Source: Elusimicrobiota bacterium (GTDB lineage Bacteria; Elusimicrobiota; Elusimicrobia; UBA1565; UBA9628). From it: DNA of 60,565 nucleotides. A program made the position numbers and the translations under genes. Where the stretch lies: the NCBI GenBank assembly GCA_026388095.1, contig JAPLKL010000030.1, positions 1-60,565 on the forward strand, in the 5' to 3' direction. Under the pieces are notes generated by a model, which made no database searches, was not told where the DNA came from, and saw nothing but the letters and a program-made list of their open reading frames with translations. This document shows positions 53,060 through 59,972 of this stretch, in pieces. Within the stretch, counting starts at the first letter, position 1. Each line of letters begins with the position of its first letter.

Positions 53060-53670
53060 GAACCTCGCGCCAGCCCTTCCAGCTCGGCGACCGTCCGGCC
53101 GAGTTCCTCGACCAGCGCGCTCGCCCCGGCCTCGCGGAAAGCGCTGACCAGCGCCCGGTAATACCAGAGGGTTCCCTCCTTGCCCCCATTGAGGCGCGGC
53201 CAGAGGGCGTCACCGAGTTGTTGGTAGTCGCCGAGGAGCCCGCGCAGGTATTGGAGTTTGTCGGAAGCCGAGACCAGGCGCACGGACGGCGAGGCGGTCC
53301 GAACGTGCGCGACGTAGGCCTCCTTGCGCACCCGCCACTCCGGGTCCGGCACCCCATCCGCATCGGGGCAGCCGCGGCAGCCGCGCACGATCTCAGCGAC
53401 GCCTCCGCCGAACTGCTCGCGGATCTCCTGCTCGGTCGGCACGCCGCCCCGGTCCTCGATCGCGTCGTGCAGGAGCGCCGCGATCGCCTCATCCTCCGTC
53501 GCTCCATATTTCAGCGCGATGACGACCACGCCCAGGATGTGCAAGAGGTGCGGGATGTCGGTCCCCTTCCGTGCCTGCCGGTGATGGAGCCTGCTCGCCA
53601 GCATGATCGCGGCGTCGAAGCGCTCGGAGAGGGGCTGCTTCAGGGATTGCGAGTTCTCGGCGATTGCCAT
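53056..53670 (-). CDS. HD-domain hydrolase, MESH1/SpoT-like
   Basis: The 204-residue protein has H41 in PHLLHILGV, HD at 68-69 in LLHDAIED and a later D in SASDKLQYL, the ligand pattern of SpoT-type pyrophosphohydrolases of (p)ppGpp. No synthetase domain follows. A TATGAT box 8 nt upstream of the ATG may give a nearly leaderless transcript. The gene is coupled to the beta-lactamase-family gene. It may lower alarmone levels, but the target is inferred from the motif. Confidence 0.82.
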   Translation of the reverse strand: MAIAENSQSLKQPLSERFDAAIMLASRLHHRQARKGTDIPHLLHILGVVVIALKYGATEDEAIAALLHDAIEDRGGVPTEQEIREQFGGGVAEIVRGCRGCPDADGVPDPEWRVRKEAYVAHVRTASPSVRLVSASDKLQYLRGLLGDYQQLGDALWPRLNGGKEGTLWYYRALVSAFREAGASALVEELGRTVAELEGLARGS

Positions 53671-53678
53671 GTCGTCAC

Positions 53679-53693
53679 ATCATACCAAAACAC
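53679..53693 (-). promoter_or_regulatory. Extended -10 promoter element GTGTTTTGGTATGAT
   Basis: The 15-bp sequence GTGTTTTGGTATGAT on the minus strand ends 8 nt before the HD gene ATG. The same 15-mer is present on the plus strand at 55036-55050. The TGG-TATGAT core is an extended -10 box. Confidence 0.55.
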
Positions 53694-53704
53694 CTTCGGC
53701 GAGG

Positions 53705-54967
53705 TCATTGGCGAGCTGAGCGGCCTGATGGCGCTGGAGAAGGCAGCCCGGAGGTCCCCCCGGGCCGGCCTATCCCGAGCAGAGGGGCGAGCACTCGGTG
53801 GACGTTGCCGGCCATGAGGGCGTAGCCGTCGGCGTTGAGATGCCCGTCGGGGGCGTAGTAGCGCTGCAGCGGCTCCGGGGAGCCGTTGAAGAGCCCGCGG
53901 TTGTCGGCCAGGGGCGTCTGGAGCTCGCCCGCCACGCGGGCGATCGTCTCGTCGGGCCAGTCCTGGTTGTAGGTCAGCAGGACGACACGGACGCCCGCGC
54001 GCCGGCAGGCCCGGACGATCCGCTCCAGATCGTAGGCGACCAGCCGCCGGAACAGGGCGACATCTCCATAGGCCGGGACTCCATAGCGTCCGAGGCGGGC
54101 CGCCTCCGCGTCGCCGGGAGCGAGGCGCGCCAGGGCGGAGACGGCCTCGCGCGTCCTGTCGGCATCGCCCAGACGGTGATAGGCGACGAACAGGGACCGC
54201 AAAACGCCTTGGTCCCGGGGAGCGAGGGCCCGGGCCCGTTCCAGCTCGGCCGCGGCCCCCGCCGGGTCGGCGAGGCGGTGCAGGAGGATGTGTCCGGCCA
54301 GGGCATGCAGCCCGGCGTCCGCCGGGAAAGCGGTCAAGGCCCGGCGGACCGCAGCGAGGGCCTCGCGCCCCCGGCCTTGCTGGTCGAGCTCCCGCGCGGC
54401 GCGCAGATGCCAGGCGGCCGAGCCGATCGCCGGCGGGACTTCGGGGCTCGGCCGCGGGCCGGCGGGGGCGGCGCCGGAGCGCCATCGCCTCCAGGCGCGG
54501 ATGGCCAGGCGGCAGACGCGGCAGCGCGAGACGGCGGCCTCCAGGCGGGCCCTCCGCGCGGCCCAGCCGCCCAGCAGGAGATGGTAGTTGCTGGCCTTGA
54601 AGTTGGAGTTGTCGTTGCAGCCGGCCAGAAGCAGCACCGCGGCGGGACGGATCCGGGACAGGTTCTCCTCGACGGACTCGAGCACCATCGAGGTGTTGGC
54701 GCCGGGGATGCCGGCGTTGATCACGCGCACGCGCCCGGGCGCCTCCGCGTCGAAGAGTCGCTGCAGGGCGTCGGGATAGGACCGCCCGGGCGGGGCTCCC
54801 AGACCGAAGGTGAAGGAATCCCCCAGGCACAGGACGCGGACGCCCGAGTCGCGGGCTCCCGCAGCCCCCCGGCTCACGACGAACCGGCCCCCGATCCAGA
54901 GGGCGCCCTCCGCCGCCAATAAAGCGGCGGCGCAGCCCGCCAGGACCAGCCCCCACCGGCCGCTCAT
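53705..54967 (-). CDS. SGNH-hydrolase-like membrane-anchored protein with TPR-like region
   Basis: The 420-residue protein has an N-terminal membrane segment, the SGNH block I motif CLGDSFTFGLG, GCNDNSNF as block III, and a C-terminal DGHLNADGY for the Asp/His. Between residues about 180 and 290 there is a helical TPR-like region (AARELDQQGRGREALAAVRRALTAFP). Such proteins often add or remove acyl groups on cell-surface glycans. It lies upstream of the HD gene on the same strand. Substrate unknown. Confidence 0.78.
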   Translation of the reverse strand: MSGRWGLVLAGCAAALLAAEGALWIGGRFVVSRGAAGARDSGVRVLCLGDSFTFGLGAPPGRSYPDALQRLFDAEAPGRVRVINAGIPGANTSMVLESVEENLSRIRPAAVLLLAGCNDNSNFKASNYHLLLGGWAARRARLEAAVSRCRVCRLAIRAWRRWRSGAAPAGPRPSPEVPPAIGSAAWHLRAARELDQQGRGREALAAVRRALTAFPADAGLHALAGHILLHRLADPAGAAAELERARALAPRDQGVLRSLFVAYHRLGDADRTREAVSALARLAPGDAEAARLGRYGVPAYGDVALFRRLVAYDLERIVRACRRAGVRVVLLTYNQDWPDETIARVAGELQTPLADNRGLFNGSPEPLQRYYAPDGHLNADGYALMAGNVHRVLAPLLGIGRPGGTSGLPSPAPSGRSARQ

Positions 54968-55035
54968 AGTGTCGCCGGGTATTGTCGCAAAAGCGCGGCC
55001 GGACCGGCAACGCGGCGTAGGGCACCGCTTCGGTC

Positions 55036-55050
55036 GTGTTTTGGTATGAT
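55036..55050 (+). promoter_or_regulatory. Extended -10 promoter element, second copy
   Basis: The 15-bp GTGTTTTGGTATGAT is identical to the element before the HD gene (53679-53693). It lies 48 nt upstream of the GTG start of the coiled-coil lipoprotein. A GGGCCTGG hairpin-like segment follows in the leader. Confidence 0.55.
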
Positions 55051-55098
55051 AACTTCGGGCAGGCTCCTGGGGGCCTGGGTGGAAAGGAGGGAGATCAC

Positions 55099-55740
55099 GT
55101 GAATAATCTGAGAGTCATGCGGAACATCGCGGTCTTGGCCTTGGCCGCAAGCCTGTTGGGGGGCTGCGTCAGCGCCAGCAAATATAAGGCTCTGGAGTCC
55201 GATAACTCCGCGAAGGGGCAAGATCTGGCTCAGGCCCGGGCCAAGATAGAAGACTTGGGCAAGCAGCTCGAGGCGAAGAACCAAGAGCTCAAGACCGCCG
55301 GCGGCAAATTGGAAGACCTGAGCAAGCAGCTGGGCGCCAAGGATCAGGAGTTGACGAAGACCCAAGGCAAGGTGGATGAACTCGCCAAACGCATCGAGGA
55401 GGGGGACAAGAAGCTCAAGCAAGCGCAGCAAGATGGCGACGAACTCAAGAGAGCGAAGGACTCGATCTCGTCCCAATATCAAGACCACCTCGCCCAGTCG
55501 CTCGACTTCTTGACGCTGACCAAGGCGTCTATCGATAAGAAGATCCAGGAGCTGGCGCTGCTGCGCAAAAATGGCGCGGCCGGCGCCGGGGTCAAAGAAA
55601 GAACGGGAGACTCGGTCCCCGCGCCCCGGGAGGCCAAGAGCGGCGAGCCCGCTCCGGAAGTGAAGGCCAAGGACGCAGGCGCCAAGGTCGAGACGCCCCT
55701 CGCGCCCAAGAAACCGCCCGTAGACGACGGCCAGTTCTAG
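55099..55740 (+). CDS. Coiled-coil lipoprotein
   Basis: The 213-residue protein has a GTG start preceded by AAAGGAGGG. It has a lipobox ending at C23 (SLLGGC), then a long coiled coil (residues about 30-140) with heptad-like repeats such as KIEDLGKQLEAKNQELK and GKLEDLSKQLGAKDQEL. The C-terminus is Lys/Pro-rich and possibly disordered. It may span the periplasm like Lpp or YraP-type spacers; the function is unknown. It is the last host gene before the tRNA island. Confidence 0.82.
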   Translation: MNNLRVMRNIAVLALAASLLGGCVSASKYKALESDNSAKGQDLAQARAKIEDLGKQLEAKNQELKTAGGKLEDLSKQLGAKDQELTKTQGKVDELAKRIEEGDKKLKQAQQDGDELKRAKDSISSQYQDHLAQSLDFLTLTKASIDKKIQELALLRKNGAAGAGVKERTGDSVPAPREAKSGEPAPEVKAKDAGAKVETPLAPKKPPVDDGQF

Positions 55741-55773
55741 CCGGGACGGAGCCTTCCGCGCAGCCCCATTTTG

Positions 55774-55779
55774 TATAAT
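55774..55779 (+). promoter_or_regulatory. -10 box of the original tRNA-Pro gene
   Basis: A TATAAT lies 18 nt upstream of the tRNA 5' fragment at 55798. It is probably the original tRNA promoter, now driving a broken tRNA. A second TATAAT (59846-59851) lies 8 nt upstream of the intact tRNA. Confidence 0.5.
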
Positions 55780-55796
55780 CCCCGTCGTAGCCTATC

Positions 55797-55860
55797 GCGG
55801 GGCATAGCTCAATTGGCAGAGCGCATGGTTTGGGACCATGAGGTTCTCGGTTCAACCCCG
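55797..55860 (+). pseudogene. 5' fragment of tRNA-Pro(TGG), attachment site left
   Basis: The first 63 nt of tRNA-Pro, through the T-loop, are identical to 59860-59922. The following bases (TCCGTCGAGGA) do not close the T-stem or acceptor stem, so this copy cannot fold as a tRNA. It forms the left direct repeat (64 bp) of the island. Confidence 0.9.
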
Positions 55861-55948
55861 TCCGTCGAGGACTGACTCCAAAAACCTACCAATTCGGGAC
55901 TTGGAAAGCGCACTTGTGCGAGTGCTGCTTATCGGCAGGCAAAGAACA

Positions 55949-56043
55949 AGGGGCCTTGCTGGCTCTCGGACAACCCAAAGGCATCCGCAGCAAGACCCCA
56001 AAACAAAAACCTCCGGGGCAGCGTCCGAGAGCATCCCCTTTTT
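55949..56043 (+). terminator. Long stem with T-run near the left end of the island
   Basis: GCTCTCGGAC (55962-55971) pairs perfectly with GTCCGAGAGC (56023-56032), and AAGGGG pairs with CCCCTT next to it. A run of T (about 56039-56043) follows. It may end transcription from the tRNA promoter or be part of a small structured RNA in 55861-56043. The loop is about 50 nt long, which is large for a simple terminator. Confidence 0.45.
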
Positions 56044-56169
56044 AGCAGGTCAGCGGCAGGTGTCAAGCCCAGTGATACTCTCGGGCGCGTAGCGAGGGGA
56101 TGAAATAGAGATGAGGCATTAGGCCGGAGCAAATATCTATAATCTGTTTACTAGCATTATGGGGAATCA

Positions 56170-56874
56170 ATGAGAAGAAAGCATTTCATGTGGGCAGGCA
56201 TGCTTATGCCAATTCTCATGATGCCTCAGAGTTCTTTGGCAGGGGCTGGATTTGAAGAAGGGAAATACCACGTTTACGGAACATTCGACGCTTTCCTTCC
56301 TGCGAATGCAGGAAATGGACTCAGGGATGACATGCAGGCTGGCATGAACCAATGGGGTGGAATGGGATATGCGTCGGTAGGGAGCATCGAGACCACAGCC
56401 GCTGTCGGAGGGCGGCTTGGCGTCATGGTTAACCTCGCCGAAGAATTTGATCTTGGCATTAGTGGCGGATACATCGTTGGTCCCAATTCAAATTGTTTCA
56501 TCAGCCTGGCTGGCGGAGGGAAATCTGCGGTGGTGTCAGACAAACGTGAAGTCTCTTTCATACGATTCCTTGTTGAGCCAACCGTGAACGCCAAAATGAG
56601 TGAGTATGCTGCTTTCCATTTAGCGGCAGGTCTTGGAATTGCTGAAGGGCAAACCGAAGAAACATTTACTTGCATGGGCACCGCTTGCCTGACAAATACT
56701 GGGCACGACATTTCAACATGGTGCGGTTTCACTTGGGAAGTCTCTCCCTATTTCACCATCAAGGACTTCATCTTGGGGGCTCGTTATGCTGGATTCCCCG
56801 AGTTTAAGGGCAATTCCAGCAACGCGAAGATTGAGTGGACATCCGCGGGCCTCTTTACTGGTTTCAAATTCTAG
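56170..56874 (+). CDS. Probable outer-membrane beta-barrel protein (island)
   Basis: The 234-residue protein has a signal peptide (about residues 1-24). The mature part has alternating beta strands (GKYHVYGTFDAF, TTAAVGGRLGVMVNL, FDLGISGGYIVG) and ends with SAGLFTGFKF, with a C-terminal Phe as in outer-membrane barrels. Four Cys (CFISL, FTCMGTACLT, WCGF) are unusual for such a barrel. The gene is clearly lower in GC than the host genes. Cargo role unknown. Confidence 0.65.
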   Translation: MRRKHFMWAGMLMPILMMPQSSLAGAGFEEGKYHVYGTFDAFLPANAGNGLRDDMQAGMNQWGGMGYASVGSIETTAAVGGRLGVMVNLAEEFDLGISGGYIVGPNSNCFISLAGGGKSAVVSDKREVSFIRFLVEPTVNAKMSEYAAFHLAAGLGIAEGQTEETFTCMGTACLTNTGHDISTWCGFTWEVSPYFTIKDFILGARYAGFPEFKGNSSNAKIEWTSAGLFTGFKF

Positions 56875-57161
56875 AATTGTTGAGTCTCGTATGAGAAAGC
56901 GTTTCTGCCGACAATCCCACTCGCTATGCCCATGATCGACTCGGGGTGGCCCGTTTCTTTCGCCCCTTATGTTCTGGCAAGGGCAGGGAGCAGGAATACC
57001 AACTTTGTCGAGGGGTGCGGGCGGCGAAATGGCGGGGTGTGCTCGCGGACGGTGGAGGGTGCGCGGCCTCTGCCGCAACCCTGAACCTGCTTCCTTATGG
57101 CCTCACTGTGTCGGGCAGGCAGGCGCGCGAGAAGAAGTGTATATGCGGCATTCCGTCTGTG
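56875..57161. other. Island spacer without a supported gene
   Basis: No good ORF is present here. A reading frame at 56946-57263 on the plus strand lacks a clear ribosome-binding site and overlaps the 3' end of the lipoprotein on the opposite strand. No hairpin with a T-run is seen. Confidence 0.4.
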
Positions 57162-57725
57162 CTAATGTTTGCGGATGCGCACAGCGTCTTTGCATTGTTT
57201 AACGAAATACTTATCACTCACCAACCCGGCATTCGCAAGGACCGATGCAACAAACCTCTGTAGCGTGTCATATCTGGCGCTGACAACTCCCGAGCCCACA
57301 AGAGAAAGGTCCTTCTTCCGGATGATGCGCAACTCCCTGCTGTCCGAGTAGGTTACGACAATGTAGTCGGCACTGGCGTCCGGATACATGGCCACGAAGT
57401 CAATCAGTCCGGATGGGCGGGTAATGCTTAAGGCATGTCCCCCAGAAACCCCTACTCCTGACTCGGAAAGGCCTACAACTCCTGCGCTACGCGTTTCGGT
57501 GCGATTCGTCCCCGAATCTAAAAATCTAAGCGGGGGCCGTTCCACCACTCTTAACCCCAGGTGCAATATCTCTCGCTCAATACCTCGGGAAAAATCGGTA
57601 TCTTCGTCGGCCGGAATTACAGTAAAACTCGCCGTGGAGGCCGATTGGTCAACAACGATAAACGGCGCAGGCGCACATCCCGCCATGATCAGGACCGCCA
57701 CCGTAGCCGTCAATGGTTTCTGCAT
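57162..57725 (-). CDS. Lipoprotein of the island (1)
   Basis: The 187-residue product has a lipobox ending at C17 (IMAGC). The body holds strand-rich segments (ADYIVVTYSDSRELRIIRKKDL) and a C-terminal helix. No family is recognised. The N-terminus (MQKPLTATVAV) and its ribosome-binding leader are near copies of those of the next lipoprotein gene (57784-58506), suggesting a duplicated start region. Confidence 0.65.
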   Translation of the reverse strand: MQKPLTATVAVLIMAGCAPAPFIVVDQSASTASFTVIPADEDTDFSRGIEREILHLGLRVVERPPLRFLDSGTNRTETRSAGVVGLSESGVGVSGGHALSITRPSGLIDFVAMYPDASADYIVVTYSDSRELRIIRKKDLSLVGSGVVSARYDTLQRFVASVLANAGLVSDKYFVKQCKDAVRIRKH

Positions 57726-57783
57726 CTGGCCTCCTAAACACCAAACCCGATTCTTGCGACCCCCAACCTTGGGGCCGGATTCA

Positions 57784-58506
57784 TCACTGGCTGACGGGCT
57801 GATAATTCGTGTATTCCTTGAGGAACCACTTCAAAAAATCGGCCTCATCTTGCCGTAGGGATGGGTCCAGGTTAAACTTCCAACTGGGCAGGATGCGCTT
57901 TCCCTTTTCTCTAGTGATGTAATCTTCTATGTCTCCCCTCGTCGCCATGCCTGCCTTCTCAAAAAACTTGGCCGCCTTCTTCTTGTCCTGCCTATATTCT
58001 GCCAACATCGCTTGGTATGGTTCTGGATTCACCACAGGGGCGGCCGTCGTTTGCTGGGTCAACGTGCCCGTGATGGCTGGGGAGGCAGGCACGGTGGCAG
58101 GAATCGCTTCACCAGCTTGGGGAGGCGGCAAGAATGCGCGTGAGGGTTGAGGGGGCACATTCTTATAGCGAATAGCTGTGCCAGTGAGTTGGAGTCCGCA
58201 ATCAGTATAGATTGAGAAGAAATAGAAGGGGAAATAGAAGCAGGACTCATCGGCAAAGACATTTATTAGGGTATCCGCCTTTCCTTTCAACGCATCCTTG
58301 AGGGCTGTCTGTAATGAATAGTCAGCCGTGCCGCCAACAGGAATGCCCAAGAACCAAGCTTGGTTTGCCTTTCCTACGGACATCCCCACAACCTCTTCTT
58401 GTCCTGGCCCCATAGATGCTGATGAGGCAAGCAGGGGTCTCTTGATCGTGCAACCAGCAGCGCCAAGCACCAAGACCACGACCATGGCCGTCAATAATTT
58501 CTGCAT
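57784..58506 (-). CDS. Lipoprotein of the island (2)
   Basis: The 240-residue product starts at ATG 58506 (GGAGGC upstream) and has MQKLLTAMVVV and a lipobox ending at C19 (GAAGC). It has several aromatic residues (CFYFPFYFFSIYTDCG), a Pro-rich middle and a helical C-terminus. A longer reading frame up to 58731 is not needed. It shares the start region with 57162-57725. Function unknown. Confidence 0.65.
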   Translation of the reverse strand: MQKLLTAMVVVLVLGAAGCTIKRPLLASSASMGPGQEEVVGMSVGKANQAWFLGIPVGGTADYSLQTALKDALKGKADTLINVFADESCFYFPFYFFSIYTDCGLQLTGTAIRYKNVPPQPSRAFLPPPQAGEAIPATVPASPAITGTLTQQTTAAPVVNPEPYQAMLAEYRQDKKKAAKFFEKAGMATRGDIEDYITREKGKRILPSWKFNLDPSLRQDEADFLKWFLKEYTNYQPVSQ

Positions 58507-58737
58507 CTTGCCTCCTGCACGACTGCCCAAGTCTAGCAAACTCCGAACCCGTCGGAGAGACGGGAAATCAATGAAAAAGTTAGCGCGTGCATATATGCGC
58601 AGGGCCGCATGGGTCCTCTCGCCGCTCCTAGGGTGCCTCTCGCTCCAACGGGGGCACGAGTTCGGGCTACCCCATCCACGCCCGGGTGCAGGCCCGGCAA
58701 GTCTGCGCTGGCCTCGGATGCTTGGCGACAACGGAAC

Positions 58738-59730
58738 TTACTTGAGCCGGACCTGCCGCCTCTCTCCCGGAACCATGCCCAAGCGGTCCATGGGCGAAAA
58801 CTTTCGATGCTGTAGCGCCACATCCCGGTTCGCCAAACCCACACAGAGCTTGACCGTCTCCATTGTCGAATGGCCGAGAAGCCGCTGGAGTGAGAAAGCA
58901 TCCCCACCGTTGAGTATGTAGGACACCGCGAAGGTGTGCCGCATTGTGTGGGGGGAAACCCTCACGCCCTCCACCCCCGCGCTCCTGCCGTAGCGGGCCA
59001 GCACTTGCTGGAACCACCTCGGCTTTACCGGCCTCCCGAATTGGTCCGTAAAGAAAGCATCCACCCCCGGAATGTCCCCGCGCCGCTGGCGATAGTCCCA
59101 TAGCGCCTTCTTCGCCATCGCGCCGAAATAGACCGTTCGCTCCTTGGCTCCCTTGCCCAAGACCGTGATACCGCTCCCGGCCCAGTCAATGTCTCCGGTC
59201 CTGATAGACAGCAGTTCCGACAGCCGCAGGCCTGTATCAAGCGCCAGCAGGATCATGGTCCAGTTCCGCAGCCCCGTAAAGGTCCGCGTCTTGGGCTGCG
59301 CCAGCAAAGCCTGGACTTGCTCGGGCGACAAGGGCCGTATCACCACCTTGGGGGCCTTGGGCTTCTCCAAGGTCAGCATGGGATTGTTTAGGACCACCCG
59401 CTCACGCTCCAGGAATGCAAAGAAGGTCTTGAGCGTGACGAAGAAACGCCGCACCGAACCCGGGGCCACCCTGCGGCCCGTCTTCGTGGCCGTGCAGTTC
59501 AGATGCTCCAGGTAGGCCCGGACTTGCGGCGCTGTCGTGTGTCGCGGCAGGGGCCGCTCAGGCAGACCGTCCAGGAAGGCCGCAAAGCCCCCCAGGACCG
59601 CGCCATACCATGTGATGGTGTGCGGGGACAGGTTCATGCTGCGGCAGCGCAGCAGGAAAAGCTCGATGGCGGCCTGATACGATTGCTCGGATACGGCAAG
59701 CTCCGACCGGACGGCGGGCAGGCGTTCCAT
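58738..59730 (-). CDS. Tyrosine recombinase with catalytic Tyr replaced by Cys
   Basis: The 330-residue XerC/D-like integrase has an N-terminal SAM-like domain (FLLRCRSMNLSPHTITWY) and a catalytic domain with TGLRLSELL, GKGAKERTV and HTMRHTFA and LLGHSTMETVK motifs. The expected nucleophile (Y in ...TTxxYxxL) is instead C296 (codon TGT at 58843-58845) in KLCVGLANRDVALQH, one base from TAT. It probably is inactive now, or uses Cys. ATG at 59730 has AGGAGGC. The gene lies next to the intact tRNA. Confidence 0.85.
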   Translation of the reverse strand: MERLPAVRSELAVSEQSYQAAIELFLLRCRSMNLSPHTITWYGAVLGGFAAFLDGLPERPLPRHTTAPQVRAYLEHLNCTATKTGRRVAPGSVRRFFVTLKTFFAFLERERVVLNNPMLTLEKPKAPKVVIRPLSPEQVQALLAQPKTRTFTGLRNWTMILLALDTGLRLSELLSIRTGDIDWAGSGITVLGKGAKERTVYFGAMAKKALWDYRQRRGDIPGVDAFFTDQFGRPVKPRWFQQVLARYGRSAGVEGVRVSPHTMRHTFAVSYILNGGDAFSLQRLLGHSTMETVKLCVGLANRDVALQHRKFSPMDRLGMVPGERRQVRLK

Positions 59731-59845
59731 GATGCCTCCTGCCTGCCAAGGAAAGCGCACTCACGGCCTGTTTTGAGGCCCTTTTCGGTGTCTTCCCAGT
59801 GGCCTCAACAGAGCCAATCTCCCCGATTTCTCGACGGCGATTTAG

Positions 59846-59851
59846 TATAAT
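59846..59851 (+). promoter_or_regulatory. -10 box of the intact tRNA-Pro gene
   Basis: A TATAAT lies 8 nt upstream of the tRNA start at 59860. It lies inside the island, so the island supplies the promoter of the intact tRNA. Confidence 0.6.
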
Positions 59852-59859
59852 CGCCGCTG

Positions 59860-59932
59860 CGGGGCATAGCTCAATTGGCAGAGCGCATGGTTTGGGACCA
59901 TGAGGTTCTCGGTTCAACCCCGAGTGCCCCGA
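59860..59932 (+). tRNA. tRNA-Pro (anticodon TGG)
   Basis: The 73-nt tRNA has acceptor arms CGGGGCA/TGCCCCG, D-arm GCTC...GAGC, anticodon stem CATGG/CCATG with loop TTTGGGA (TGG), and T-arm CTCGG-TTCAACC-CCGAG. CCA is not encoded. Its 5' 63 nt are the right direct repeat of the island, and its last 10 nt are chromosomal. Confidence 0.97.
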
Positions 59933-59972
59933 CATCTTTCGTCCGGTCAGGAGCCGGCGGCCCGCAGCGGGG

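Larger units (their letters stand above)
55861..59922. mobile_element. 4.1-kb integrative island in tRNA-Pro
   Basis: The island lies between the broken tRNA at 55797-55860 and the intact tRNA at 59860-59932, which share a perfect 64-bp direct repeat. It has a tyrosine-recombinase gene next to the right end, and three envelope-type genes that are less GC-rich than the host. The element carries the 5' part of the tRNA with its own promoter and rebuilds the intact gene at the right end, an unusual polarity. No replication or transfer genes are seen. Confidence 0.85.

Noticed and set aside
55798-55872. A second functional tRNA-Pro
   Set aside because: The T-stem and acceptor stem cannot close after 55860; the bases do not match the acceptor arm.
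56946-57263. A plus-strand gene in the island spacer
   Set aside because: No ribosome-binding site, no recognisable domain, and it overlaps the convergent lipoprotein.
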